Of a stretch of DNA of 64,000 nt, positions 18,466 through 26,696 are shown in pieces. Positions within the stretch are counted from its first letter, which is position 1. Each line of letters opens with the position of its first letter. The notes below the pieces were generated by a model that was not told where the DNA came from, ran no database searches, and saw nothing but the letters and a program-made list of their open reading frames with translations. Source of the DNA: Candidatus Saccharimonadota bacterium (GTDB lineage Bacteria > Patescibacteriota > Saccharimonadia > Saccharimonadales > Saccharimonadaceae); NCBI GenBank assembly GCA_905372835.1, contig CAJPQK010000001.1:496001-560000 (forward strand). Reading direction: 5' to 3'. The position numbers and the translations under genes are program-made.

Positions 18466-18786
18466 ATGAAACAGATGACAATTATCCCACGCATTAGCGA
18501 GAAAGCATACGCACAGAGCGCCAACGGCGTGTACGTGTTCCGCGTTCCGCTCAACCTGAATAAAAACGAGATCAAAGCAGCAGTTGAAGCGCAATTTGAC
18601 GTTACCGTCCTGAAGGTAAAGACCTTAGTGCAAGACGGCAAAGCTGTGCGTTTCTCACGAGGCAAAAACCGCTATCCTGGCACGACTACGCGCAAGGACT
18701 GGAAGAAGGCTTACGTGACGCTGAAAGATGGCGATAAGCTCGATGTGTTTGACGCAGTAGAGCAGCAGATGGAGGAGAACAAGTAA
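18466..18786 (+). CDS. rplW: 50S ribosomal protein L23
   Basis: 106 residues. IIPRISEKAYAQ at the start and the KVKTLVQDGK segment fit L23, the tunnel-exit protein that docks trigger factor and SRP. One base separates it from rplD, and it overlaps rplB by one base. Confidence 0.95.
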   Translation: MKQMTIIPRISEKAYAQSANGVYVFRVPLNLNKNEIKAAVEAQFDVTVLKVKTLVQDGKAVRFSRGKNRYPGTTTRKDWKKAYVTLKDGDKLDVFDAVEQQMEENK

Positions 18787-19625
18787 TGCCAGTGAAAGCT
18801 TACAATCCAACCACTCCTGCTCGTCGCGGCATGACGAGTCAGGATTTGTCGGACATCACGACAAGAAAACCGCTCAAAAGTCTGATCAAGGCCAAAAAGC
18901 AAAATGCCGGCCGCAACAACCAAGGCCGCATCACCGTGCGTCATCGCGGCGGTGGCGTTCGCCGTCACTACCGTTTGGTGAACCACAATTTGCCGGCTGG
19001 CTTGACGCTGACGATTGAAGAAATTGAGTACGATCCAAACCGTTCAGCACGCATTGCTCGCGTGAAAGATCAGTACAATTTGTACCACTACGTGTTGGCC
19101 GACACCTCGATGGTCAAGGGCAAGACGATTCAGACTGGTGAGGAAGCACCAATTGAGGCGTCAAACCGCCTGCCATTGTCTGCTATCCCTGTTGGTACGA
19201 TGATTTATGCTATTGAACTGACTGCCGGCAAAGGTGCACAAATGGTTCGCGCCGCTGGCGCCAAAGCTCAGTTGATGGCCAAAGAGGGCAATTACGCAAC
19301 CATCAAATTGCCATCTGGTGAGGTTCGCAAAGTTCGCCTGGAAGCAACCGCTGCCATCGGTACAGTCGGTAACGTCCAGCACCAGAACGTGAAGATCGGT
19401 TCAGCCGGCCGCCGCCGCCGCAAGGGTATTCGCCCAACGGTTCGCGGTGTCGTCATGAACGCCGCAGATCACCCACATGGTGGTGGTGACGGTGGTCGCC
19501 ACGGTACTGGTAAAGCACCACGTACGCCATGGGGTCAATTGACGCTGGGTTATCGAACTCGCCGCCGCAAAGGCTCAAATAAATTAATCGTACGCACGCG
19601 TCACGACGCGAAGAGGAAGAGGTAA
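18786..19625 (+). CDS. rplB: 50S ribosomal protein L2
   Basis: 279 residues, full length. NNQGRITVRHRGGGVRRHYR, the RNA-binding middle and the peptidyl-transferase-proximal GVVMNAADHPHGGGDGG loop with its conserved histidine are intact. L2 is needed for subunit joining. Confidence 0.98.
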   Translation: MPVKAYNPTTPARRGMTSQDLSDITTRKPLKSLIKAKKQNAGRNNQGRITVRHRGGGVRRHYRLVNHNLPAGLTLTIEEIEYDPNRSARIARVKDQYNLYHYVLADTSMVKGKTIQTGEEAPIEASNRLPLSAIPVGTMIYAIELTAGKGAQMVRAAGAKAQLMAKEGNYATIKLPSGEVRKVRLEATAAIGTVGNVQHQNVKIGSAGRRRRKGIRPTVRGVVMNAADHPHGGGDGGRHGTGKAPRTPWGQLTLGYRTRRRKGSNKLIVRTRHDAKRKR

Positions 19626-19631
19626 ATCACG

Positions 19632-19898
19632 ATGAGTCGTTCATTAAAGAAAGGTCCATTCGTCGATGTGAAGCTTGCGAAAAAAGTCGCTGCTCTCAGC
19701 CTTGACGATCGAACCGTTATCAAAACGTGGGCGCGCGCTTCGACCATCACCCCAGAAATGGTCGGTCGAACGATTGCTGTCTACAACGGTAAGATGCACG
19801 TGCCAGTGCTGATTACCGAAAACATGGTTGGCCACAAACTCGGTGAGTTTAGCCCAACTCGTAAGTTCCGTAAGCACGGCGGAAAGGATAAGAAGTAA
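19632..19898 (+). CDS. rpsS: 30S ribosomal protein S19
   Basis: 88 residues. MSRSLKKGPFVD at the start, then TWARASTITPEMVG and GHKLGEFSPTR are classical S19 blocks. It sits on the 30S head near the A-site finger. Confidence 0.97.
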   Translation: MSRSLKKGPFVDVKLAKKVAALSLDDRTVIKTWARASTITPEMVGRTIAVYNGKMHVPVLITENMVGHKLGEFSPTRKFRKHGGKDKK

Positions 19899-19900
19899 TC

Positions 19901-20365
19901 ATGGCTGATACAACTTATACTGTTCGCGCTTACGCCAAAGGTGTTGACCAAACACCACGCAAGGTCAGTCTGGTGGCTGCATTAGTACGCGGTCGCACCG
20001 TCGCTGACGCATTGGTTATCTTGGAGCATGTGCCAAAACGCGCTGCTTTGCCAGTAAAAAAGGCAATCGACAGCGCCAAGGCAAACGCCATCAACAATCA
20101 CGGTTTGGACGCTAAAAGCTTGGTGATTACCACGTTGAGCGTTACCACTGGTACGCGTCTACGTCGCTTTAAGCCAGCGTCTCGCGGCCGTGCCTTGCCG
20201 TTCCAGAAAAAGACGTCAAACATCTTGGTTGAAGTAACTGGTACTGAGAAGCCAAAGAAAGCGCCTGCGAAAAAACCAGAAGCCAAGGCAAAGGCAGAGA
20301 CCAAATCTGCCAAGCCTGCAGCGAAAAAAGCCGCCGAAACCACGGCAAAAAAGGAGGAGAAGTAA
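19901..20365 (+). CDS. rplV: 50S ribosomal protein L22 with Lys/Ala-rich tail
   Basis: 154 residues. The core (about 1-115) has the usual TPRKVSLVAALVRGR and the tunnel hairpin LRRFKPASRGRA. A tail of about 38 residues, almost only Lys, Ala, Pro and Glu, follows and would lie outside the normal L22 fold. Such tails occur on several ribosomal proteins in this window. Gene ends abut rpsC. Confidence 0.95.
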   Translation: MADTTYTVRAYAKGVDQTPRKVSLVAALVRGRTVADALVILEHVPKRAALPVKKAIDSAKANAINNHGLDAKSLVITTLSVTTGTRLRRFKPASRGRALPFQKKTSNILVEVTGTEKPKKAPAKKPEAKAKAETKSAKPAAKKAAETTAKKEEK

Positions 20366-21001
20366 ATGGGTCAAAAAGTGAATCCAATCAACTTCCGCCT
20401 ACAAGTTCACAAGAACTGGAGCTCTCGTTGGTTTACGGCCAATAAGAAAGAGTTTGCGGAGGCAATTCGCCAGGATCACGAAATCCGCGAATTGATTGAG
20501 AAGAAATTTGCCTCACGCCCAACCATCAATCGCATTGAGATTGAGCGGAGTGCCAACTTGATCACGGTAACTATTCACACAGCGAAAGCTGGTGTGGTGA
20601 TCGGCCGTGGTGGTGCTGGCGTGAATGAATTGAAAAAACAAGTTGAGAAGATCGTCGGTCAGGCGGTTCGCATCAACATCGAAGAAGTACGCCGACCGGA
20701 ACTAGCAGCTAAATTGGTGGCTGAGAATATCGCCCGCCAGTTGGAGCGCCGCATAAACTTCCGCCGCGCAACCAAAATGACCGCACAAAACACCATGAGT
20801 GCTGGCGCCAAAGGTATCCGCATCGAGGTGGCTGGTCGTTTGAACGGTGCTGAAATGGCACGCCGCGAAAAGGTGATTGAAGGCTCTGTGCCACTGCACA
20901 CCCTTCGCGCTGATATTGACTTCCACTGTGCTCGCGCCCAGACACCAGCTGGTATCATCGGCGTGAAAGTGTGGATTTATAAGGGAGAAAGGAGTCGCTA
21001 A
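20366..21001 (+). CDS. rpsC: 30S ribosomal protein S3
   Basis: 211 residues. MGQKVNPINFRLQ, the KH-domain loop VVIGRGGAGVNELKK and the C-terminal DIDFHCARAQTPAGIIGVKVWI match S3, part of the mRNA entry helicase site. It directly abuts rplV and rplP. Confidence 0.97.
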   Translation: MGQKVNPINFRLQVHKNWSSRWFTANKKEFAEAIRQDHEIRELIEKKFASRPTINRIEIERSANLITVTIHTAKAGVVIGRGGAGVNELKKQVEKIVGQAVRINIEEVRRPELAAKLVAENIARQLERRINFRRATKMTAQNTMSAGAKGIRIEVAGRLNGAEMARREKVIEGSVPLHTLRADIDFHCARAQTPAGIIGVKVWIYKGERSR

Positions 21002-21415
21002 ATGCTGTTACCAAAGAAAACCAAGCACCGCAAAGTGCGCATCGGTAAAAACCGTGGTCAAGCAACCCGTGGTAATTACATCGCGTTCGGCGACTTTGCA
21101 CTGCAATCACAATCAAACGAGCGCATCAACTCCCGCCAAATCGAGTCTGCCCGTCAGGCAATGACCCGCTACATCAAGCGTGGTGGTAAGATTTGGATCC
21201 GGATTTTCCCACACACCCCAGTTACTCGCAAGCCACTTGGTTTGAAGATGGGTGGTGGTAAAGGTAATCCAGAGTTCTTTGTTGCCAAGGTGAAGGCCGG
21301 CACGGTGATGTTTGAAATGCAGGGCGTTTCAGAGGAAGTCGCTCGTGAGGCGATGCGCCTAGCGAGCCACAAACTACCAGTCAAATGTAAGTTCATCAAG
21401 CGGGAGGACGCATAA
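21002..21415 (+). CDS. rplP: 50S ribosomal protein L16
   Basis: 137 residues. MLLPKKTKHRK, GGKIWIRIFPHTPVTRKP and MGGGKGNPEF are signature blocks of L16, which helps position tRNA in the A and P sites. It overlaps rpmC by one base. Confidence 0.97.
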   Translation: MLLPKKTKHRKVRIGKNRGQATRGNYIAFGDFALQSQSNERINSRQIESARQAMTRYIKRGGKIWIRIFPHTPVTRKPLGLKMGGGKGNPEFFVAKVKAGTVMFEMQGVSEEVAREAMRLASHKLPVKCKFIKREDA

Positions 21416-21621
21416 TGGCTGAGACAAAGAAAACCGCAAAGGCAGCAGTCGTAAAGACCGTTGATGATTTGAAGAAGGAAGTCGCCGAAAAGCGAAATGA
21501 CCTGCTTCAAGCAAAACGTTCTCACGCTGCTGGCGAATTAGTTAATCCAAAAGCGCTGCGTTCACTCCGTAAGGACATCGCACGCCTGCTGACACAAATT
21601 AACGAAAAGGAGAGCAAGTAA
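21415..21621 (+). CDS. rpmC: 50S ribosomal protein L29
   Basis: 68 residues: a Lys/Ala N-terminal extension of about 14 residues, then the two-helix L29 core with LRKDIARLLTQINEKE. It lies near the exit tunnel. Position between rplP and rpsQ is the standard one. Confidence 0.93.
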   Translation: MAETKKTAKAAVVKTVDDLKKEVAEKRNDLLQAKRSHAAGELVNPKALRSLRKDIARLLTQINEKESK

Positions 21622-21932
21622 TGGCCCGACGAACACTGATTGGCGTCGTAACGAGTGCCAAGCGCGACAAGACCATCACCGTGACGGTCACCAGCCGCGA
21701 AACGCATCCGCTCTACGGCAAACAGTACACCGTGACTCGCAAGTACACTGCTCATGATGAGACCAATCAAGCAGGCGAAGGCGACAAGGTGCAAATCGAA
21801 GAGACTCGCCCAATTTCCAAGACCAAGAGCTTTACGCTGGTCAAGGTGATTGAAAAGTCTCGCGGTTCTATCAAACTAAAGGCTGAAGTTTCTGGCGAAG
21901 CTGAGGAAGAGACCAAGGAGGGTGACAAATGA
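21621..21932 (+). CDS. rpsQ: 30S ribosomal protein S17
   Basis: 103 residues, longer than the usual 80-90 because of an acidic tail (EAEEETKEGDK). LIGVVTSAKRDKTITVTV and HPLYGKQ identify S17, an early-assembling OB-fold protein. The last codons overlap rplN by 4 nt (ATGA). Confidence 0.95.
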   Translation: MARRTLIGVVTSAKRDKTITVTVTSRETHPLYGKQYTVTRKYTAHDETNQAGEGDKVQIEETRPISKTKSFTLVKVIEKSRGSIKLKAEVSGEAEEETKEGDK

Positions 21933-22297
21933 TCCAACAAGAATCTCGCCTCAAGGTAGCTGACAACTCGGGTGCCAAAGAAGTATTGTGTATCCGCGTT
22001 CTCGGTGGTACCCGCCGCCGCTACGCTCGCGTCGGTGACGTGATCGTCTGTTCAGTCAAGGACGCCAGTCCAACCGGCAATGTCAAAAAGAAATCTGTCG
22101 TCAAAGCTGTGGTGGTTCGCACCCGCGACCAAATCCACCGCAAAGACGGCTCAACCATCTGCTTTGATGACAATGCCGTGGTGATTATCAACGATGACAA
22201 GCAGCCAAAGGCTACCCGTGTCTTCGGCCCAGTACCACGCGAACTTCGCGACATGGGCTACATGAAGATCGTCAGCCTGGCTCCGGAGGTACTCTAA
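21929..22297 (+). CDS. rplN: 50S ribosomal protein L14
   Basis: 122 residues, exactly the usual length. MIQQESRLKVADNSGAKE and GPVPRELRDMGYMKIVSLAPEVL are the standard ends. It makes intersubunit bridges. Confidence 0.98.
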   Translation: MIQQESRLKVADNSGAKEVLCIRVLGGTRRRYARVGDVIVCSVKDASPTGNVKKKSVVKAVVVRTRDQIHRKDGSTICFDDNAVVIINDDKQPKATRVFGPVPRELRDMGYMKIVSLAPEVL

Positions 22298-22617
22298 TGG
22301 CTCGTATTCACAAAGATGACACCGTAAAAATCATCGCTGGTAAGAACAAGGGTACGACTGGTAAAGTCCTGAAAGTTAACACCAAAGATCAAACCGTTTT
22401 GGTCGAAGGTGTTGGTGTCGGACACCGCCACGTCAAACCAAGCCAGTACAATCCAAAAGGCGGCAAGAAAGATATCCACGTACCGATGGACATCAGCAAA
22501 GTCGCGCTGGTCGTCGACGAAAAGTCAGGCAAAACCAGCCGGGTTGGTTTAGTAAAGAACGCTGACGGCGGCAAAACTCGCGTCGCTCGCCAAGCAAAAA
22601 ATAAGGAGATTAAATAA
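22297..22617 (+). CDS. rplX: 50S ribosomal protein L24
   Basis: 106 residues. KIIAGKNKGTTGKVLKV is the KOW motif and GGKKDIHVPMDISKVALV fits L24, the assembly initiator near the tunnel exit. It overlaps both neighbours by one base. Confidence 0.96.
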   Translation: MARIHKDDTVKIIAGKNKGTTGKVLKVNTKDQTVLVEGVGVGHRHVKPSQYNPKGGKKDIHVPMDISKVALVVDEKSGKTSRVGLVKNADGGKTRVARQAKNKEIK

Positions 22618-23201
22618 TGGCAGAGAAGAAAACCGTCGTGCCAGCTCCTCGCTTGAAAGCCTTGTATCAGGAGAAATACCTAAAGGAACTGCAAGCCGAA
22701 CTAGATCTAAAGAACGTGCACCAAGTGCCAGCTTTGGAAAAGATCATCGTGAGCGTTGGCACCGGCAAGAAGAAAGATGACAAGCGTCACTTTGAGATTG
22801 TTAAAAACACCGTTGAGAAAATCACCGGTCAGGCACCAGTTGCCCGCCAAGCAAAGAAGTCAATCGCTGGCTTTAGTATCCGTAAAGGCATGGGTGCACC
22901 AATTGGTGTTAGCGTCACGCTGCGCGGGGCTCGGATGTACGAGTTCATGGATCGTTTGATCAACGTAGCCTTGCCACGCGTCCGCGACTTCCACGGCGTC
23001 GGCCTGAAGTTTGACAAAGGCGGTAACTACAACCTAGGCATCATCGAGCAATCAATTTTCCCAGAATTGACCTTCGAGGAAACACAGATTTTGCACGGGT
23101 TGCAGGTAACATTTGTCATCAAGAACGGCAGTAAGGAAGCATCAAAAGCCTTGCTGGAGAAATTTGGCATGCCGTTTGAGAAGAAAGGAGGCGTCAGGTA
23201 A
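22617..23201 (+). CDS. rplE: 50S ribosomal protein L5
   Basis: 194 residues. KIIVSVGTG, the conserved KSIAGFSIRKGMGAPIGVSVTLRG and the region around VRDFHGVG are typical. It contacts the P-site tRNA and 5S rRNA. The N-terminus is some 15 residues longer than in E. coli. Confidence 0.97.
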   Translation: MAEKKTVVPAPRLKALYQEKYLKELQAELDLKNVHQVPALEKIIVSVGTGKKKDDKRHFEIVKNTVEKITGQAPVARQAKKSIAGFSIRKGMGAPIGVSVTLRGARMYEFMDRLINVALPRVRDFHGVGLKFDKGGNYNLGIIEQSIFPELTFEETQILHGLQVTFVIKNGSKEASKALLEKFGMPFEKKGGVR

Positions 23202-23470
23202 TGGCTAAGAAATCAATGGTCGCTCGCGACAAAAAGCGTCTGAAGATGATTGCAAAATACGCTGCGAAGCGCGCTGAGCTCAAAGAACTTGGCGACCTCG
23301 ACGGACTGCAGAAATTGCCTCGCAACTCGAGCCCGACTCGGCACAAGAACCGCGACAGCATTTCCGGCCGTCCACGTGGCTATATGCGCCAGTTCGGCCT
23401 GAGCCGCATCAATTTCCGCGAAAAAGCAGCCAAGGGCGAAATCCCAGGCATAACAAAGAGTAGTTGGTAA
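23201..23470 (+). CDS. rpsN: 30S ribosomal protein S14, zinc-free form
   Basis: 89 residues with no CxxC motifs, so this is the long zinc-independent form of S14. RNSSPTRHKNRDSISGRPRG and FREKAAKGEIPGITKSSW are conserved. Confidence 0.96.
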   Translation: MAKKSMVARDKKRLKMIAKYAAKRAELKELGDLDGLQKLPRNSSPTRHKNRDSISGRPRGYMRQFGLSRINFREKAAKGEIPGITKSSW

Positions 23471-23490
23471 GAAGGAAAGGAGATTCGACA

Positions 23491-23892
23491 ATGTCTATGC
23501 AAACTACAGACCCAATCGCCGACCTTCTGACGCGCATTCGCAATGCGAAACTGGTTGGCAAGACGGAAGTTCGTGTTCCGTCCAGCAAGATAAAGAAAGT
23601 CATCGCTGAACAATTAGTCAAAAACGGCTACCTTGCAGATGTTAAACTAGAGGACGCCAAGCCTCGCGGCGTGCTGGTCGTGACCATCAACGAAGAAGGT
23701 ACTAACAGCACCATCAACGAGATCACCCGCGTGTCAAAGCCAGGTCGTCGTGTTTACGTCGGCGCTAGCGAAATTCCAAAGGTGAAAAGCGGCCGCGGTT
23801 TGGTACTCATCTCAACTTCAAAAGGTGTCATGACTGGTGCCGAGGCAGCCAAGGCAAAACTTGGTGGTGAGTTGCTGTTGAAGGTGTATTAA
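23491..23892 (+). CDS. rpsH: 30S ribosomal protein S8
   Basis: 133 residues from the ATG at 23491, after AAAGGAG; a longer frame exists but lacks a site. TDPIADLLTRIRNAK and the C-terminal STSKGVMTGAEAAKAKLGGELL match S8, a primary 16S rRNA binder and, in E. coli, spc repressor. It is the last gene before a strong terminator that splits the operon. Confidence 0.97.
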   Translation: MSMQTTDPIADLLTRIRNAKLVGKTEVRVPSSKIKKVIAEQLVKNGYLADVKLEDAKPRGVLVVTINEEGTNSTINEITRVSKPGRRVYVGASEIPKVKSGRGLVLISTSKGVMTGAEAAKAKLGGELLLKVY

Positions 23893-23904
23893 GCCTTACG
23901 CGAA

Positions 23905-23941
23905 TCAAATAAACGTCCTCATTGCAGGGCGTTTATTTTTA
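23905..23941 (+). terminator. Terminator splitting the spc operon
   Basis: A 12-bp stem (23907-23918 with 23927-23938, one G-T pair), 8-nt loop, then TTTTT. It ends the rplC-rpsH transcript. Confidence 0.9.
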
Positions 23942-23961
23942 TCTGCTATACTGTAAGACAT

Positions 23962-24492
23962 ATGCGTAGCTTCCTCCATATGACAAAAACATCAGACCAA
24001 GCAGAAATAACTGTTAAAGATGTTTTCATTGTTGATTTTTTGCCCTTCTTGTTGTCTATCGTCGTTATGATGCCCCTACTGTATGGAGTGGGTTGGCTTA
24101 TTGGCAGTGCTGACCCCAGGCAGGGAGTCCCCAGTTATTATATTCAGGTACTGTTCGCGGAAAATCCTCTCGTTGAGTTGATCATGGTCGCCGCCACCTG
24201 TTTTATTGCTGTTGGACAAAAGCCACAGGCACGCTTCTGGTCGACAATGGGAGTAGCTACATTCATCGCTCTAGTTGATGCATCAAACTTTCTTTGGCAT
24301 ATTGATGTTAGTGGCTATTTAAGTATCTTCGCTGGCATTCTTTTAATGATCTCTGGCTGGCGGCTATGGGATTATTACGAAGTACGTAAAATCTACGATA
24401 TGAAAGAGCCGTATTTGACCAAAGCCGCCCTAGTAACATATATTACTCTCGGCATCTTGGCGATTATTCTACTCATCCCGTACGGTAGCTAG
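23962..24492 (+). CDS. Membrane protein inserted between rpsH and rplF
   Basis: 176 residues, about four or five hydrophobic segments (roughly 25-48, 70-90, 98-112, 117-137 and 152-172). No family recognised. A TATACT box (23947-23952) lies 9 nt before the ATG and there is no Shine-Dalgarno, so it is expressed apart from the ribosomal genes. The insertion is precise: the terminator before it and a fresh promoter after it keep the ribosomal genes functional. Confidence 0.65.
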   Translation: MRSFLHMTKTSDQAEITVKDVFIVDFLPFLLSIVVMMPLLYGVGWLIGSADPRQGVPSYYIQVLFAENPLVELIMVAATCFIAVGQKPQARFWSTMGVATFIALVDASNFLWHIDVSGYLSIFAGILLMISGWRLWDYYEVRKIYDMKEPYLTKAALVTYITLGILAIILLIPYGS

Positions 24493-24511
24493 GCAGAGCG
24501 CTCAAAAAACC

Positions 24512-24541
24512 TTGCATTTCACCCCTAATCTATGCTAAAAT
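24512..24541 (+). promoter_or_regulatory. rplF operon promoter
   Basis: TTGCAT (24512-24517), 18 nt, TAAAAT (24536-24541), with AAAGGTGAG before the rplF ATG. Confidence 0.7.
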
Positions 24542-24577
24542 ACCAGGGTTAATATCAAATCACACGAAAGGTGAGTA

Positions 24578-25117
24578 ATGAGTCTGAGTCGAATCGGAAA
24601 ACTGCCGGTGGTTATTCCGGCCGGTGTGACAATCACGGTTGACTCTGGTGATGTGGTCGTAAAGGGCCCGAAAGGTGAATTGACACAATTCATCACGCCA
24701 GCGGTTGAGGTGAAAGTCGAAGACGGACACGTCACGGTTCATCCGAAGGATGAGTCCAAAACTGCTCGCGCCCAGCACGGTCTGATGCGCGCGCTGATCA
24801 ACAACATGGTAATCGGCGTTACCAAAGGCTACGAGAAGCGTCTCGAGGTCAATGGTGTCGGTTTCCGCGTGAGTTCCAGCAACAACGAACTGGAAATGGC
24901 GCTCGGGTTTTCACACCCAGTCAAATACAAAGCCCCAGAGGGCATCACCGTTACCAACGAAAAGATGACCATCATCGTCAGCGGTATCAATAAACAGCAA
25001 GTCGGCCAAGTCGCTGCGGAAATCCGTGCGCTGAAGAAGCCTGAGCCATACAAGGGCAAGGGTATCAAGTATGCTGACGAGCAAATTTTGCGCAAAGCAG
25101 GAAAGACAGGTAAGTAA
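24578..25117 (+). CDS. rplF: 50S ribosomal protein L6
   Basis: 179 residues. MSLSRIGKLPVVIPAGV, GVTKGYEKRLEVNGVGFR and the C-terminal KKPEPYKGKGIKY are the defining L6 blocks. L6 lies near the GTPase-associated centre. Confidence 0.98.
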   Translation: MSLSRIGKLPVVIPAGVTITVDSGDVVVKGPKGELTQFITPAVEVKVEDGHVTVHPKDESKTARAQHGLMRALINNMVIGVTKGYEKRLEVNGVGFRVSSSNNELEMALGFSHPVKYKAPEGITVTNEKMTIIVSGINKQQVGQVAAEIRALKKPEPYKGKGIKYADEQILRKAGKTGK

Positions 25118-25119
25118 TC

Positions 25120-25470
25120 ATGGCTGAGAACAAGAAATTACTCAACCGCGCTCTCCGTAAAAACCGCGTTCGCGCGAAAGTTTCAGGCACTGCAGAGCGC
25201 CCACGCCTAACCGTCACCATCAGCAACATGCACGTCAGTGCTCAGCTGATCGACGACGCTGCAGGTAAAACATTGGCTGCCGCAACCACCGTTGGCACCA
25301 AAGCAAAAGGTACGATGAGCGAAAAATGTGCCACTATCGGTACTGAAATTGCCAAGAAAGCAAAGAAAAGTAAAATTAGCGCAGTGGTCTTTGACCGCAA
25401 CGGCCGTCAGTACGCTGGTCGCTTGAAGGCATTGGCTGATGCTGCGCGCCAAGAAGGATTGGAGTTCTAG
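25120..25470 (+). CDS. rplR: 50S ribosomal protein L18
   Basis: 116 residues. RALRKNRVRAKVSGTAERPRL at the N-terminus and the C-terminal VFDRNGRQYAGRLKALADAARQEGLEF identify L18, which binds 5S rRNA with L5. Confidence 0.97.
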   Translation: MAENKKLLNRALRKNRVRAKVSGTAERPRLTVTISNMHVSAQLIDDAAGKTLAAATTVGTKAKGTMSEKCATIGTEIAKKAKKSKISAVVFDRNGRQYAGRLKALADAARQEGLEF

Positions 25471-25471
25471 T

Positions 25472-26062
25472 ATGGCAGAACAAGCTGCAAATACTACCCC
25501 ACGCGCAGAAGGCCGCCGGCCTCGCAGTCCGCGTGGTGGTCGCCGCGATGACCGGCGAAATGTGCGCGATGACGCACCAAAAGAGTTTGAAGAATTAGTA
25601 ATCAACATTGACCGCGTCAGCCGCGTGGTGAAAGGTGGCCGCCGCTTCCGCTTTAAGGCGTTGGTGGTTGTCGGCAACCGCAAAGATAAGGTTGGTGTTG
25701 GTGTGGCTAAGGGTGCCGACGTGCAAGCTGCTGTCGCTAAGGCAACCTCAGTTGCTAAGAAACACTTGATCACTTTGCCACTCAACGGCGAGACTATTCC
25801 ACACGACAGCGAAGTCAAGTTCTCAGGCGCCCGCGTGCTGATCAAGCCAGCCGCTCCTGGTACCGGTATCATCGCTGGTGGTGTGGTGCGACAAATCATC
25901 GGCGTGACCGGTGTTCGCAACCTATTGACCAAGTCACTTGGTTCAACCAACAAGGTGAACATCGCTTACGCAACCATTGAAGCATTGAAATCACTGGTTC
26001 CACGCGAGGAGTGGCTCAATGCTCAGCCAGTCAAAAAAGCTGCTAAAAAGGAGGCTAAGTAA
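25472..26062 (+). CDS. rpsE: 30S ribosomal protein S5 with Arg-rich N-terminus
   Basis: 196 residues from the ATG at 25472, one base after the rplR stop. About 40 N-terminal residues are rich in Arg, Gly, Pro and Asp and precede the S5 core (VSRVVKGGRRFRFKALVVVGN; GKATSVAKKHL-type segment). S5 takes part in decoding accuracy. The next gene is rplO, with no rpmD (L30) between, as known for CPR bacteria. Confidence 0.97.
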   Translation: MAEQAANTTPRAEGRRPRSPRGGRRDDRRNVRDDAPKEFEELVINIDRVSRVVKGGRRFRFKALVVVGNRKDKVGVGVAKGADVQAAVAKATSVAKKHLITLPLNGETIPHDSEVKFSGARVLIKPAAPGTGIIAGGVVRQIIGVTGVRNLLTKSLGSTNKVNIAYATIEALKSLVPREEWLNAQPVKKAAKKEAK

Positions 26063-26541
26063 TGAAATACAACGATCTCCAAGTTTCAGCAAACAAAAAT
26101 AAAAAGCGCGTTGGTCGCGGTATCGCCGCTGGTCAGGGTAAAACCGCTGGTCGCGGTACCAAGGGTCAGAACGCTCGCACTGGTAAAAAGCTTCGCGCCA
26201 TGTTCCAGGGTGGTCAGCGCCCACTGGCTCAGGCTGTACCAAAAGCTCGCGGCTTCAAGAGCTTGCGCACGCCAGCTCAGGTAGTCTACCTTGATCACTT
26301 GAACGCTTTTGACGGCAAAACCGTCGACAACGCATTGCTATTTACCGAAGGCTACATCGCCACACCGTTCCACACGGTTAAGGTGATCGCTCGCGGTGAA
26401 TTGAAAGCCAAGGTTGACTTGAAGGTGCAAGCTGCTTCCGCTTCAGTCGTCAAAGCGATTGAAAAAGCTGGCGGCTCGTTCGAAAAAGTTCCGACACCAC
26501 TGCGCCAAAGTGCAAAAGATGTTGAGTCTGCTGAAAAATAA
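26062..26541 (+). CDS. rplO: 50S ribosomal protein L15
   Basis: 159 residues. GRGIAAGQGKTAGRGTKGQ is the glycine-rich N-terminal arm of L15, and the fold ends in a late-assembly C-terminus. Its start overlaps the rpsE stop, so L30 is truly absent here rather than moved by a few bases. Confidence 0.97.
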   Translation: MKYNDLQVSANKNKKRVGRGIAAGQGKTAGRGTKGQNARTGKKLRAMFQGGQRPLAQAVPKARGFKSLRTPAQVVYLDHLNAFDGKTVDNALLFTEGYIATPFHTVKVIARGELKAKVDLKVQAASASVVKAIEKAGGSFEKVPTPLRQSAKDVESAEK

Positions 26542-26565
26542 GGCCCGCGTAGTCTTATGATAACT

Positions 26566-26600
26566 AAAACGCCTCGTAAACCGGGGCGTTTTGCTTTACT
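26566..26600 (+). terminator. Terminator after rplO
   Basis: A 10-bp stem (26566-26575 with 26583-26592, one G-T pair), 7-nt loop, then TTTTGC. It separates rplO from secY. Confidence 0.85.
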
Positions 26601-26696
26601 GGTATTTTTACGTTCAACACTGGTATTTAGCCAAATACTCCTGTATACTGGTTAGAGAATTCTATATATTGAAACGACAGAGGGGAAAGTACACGT

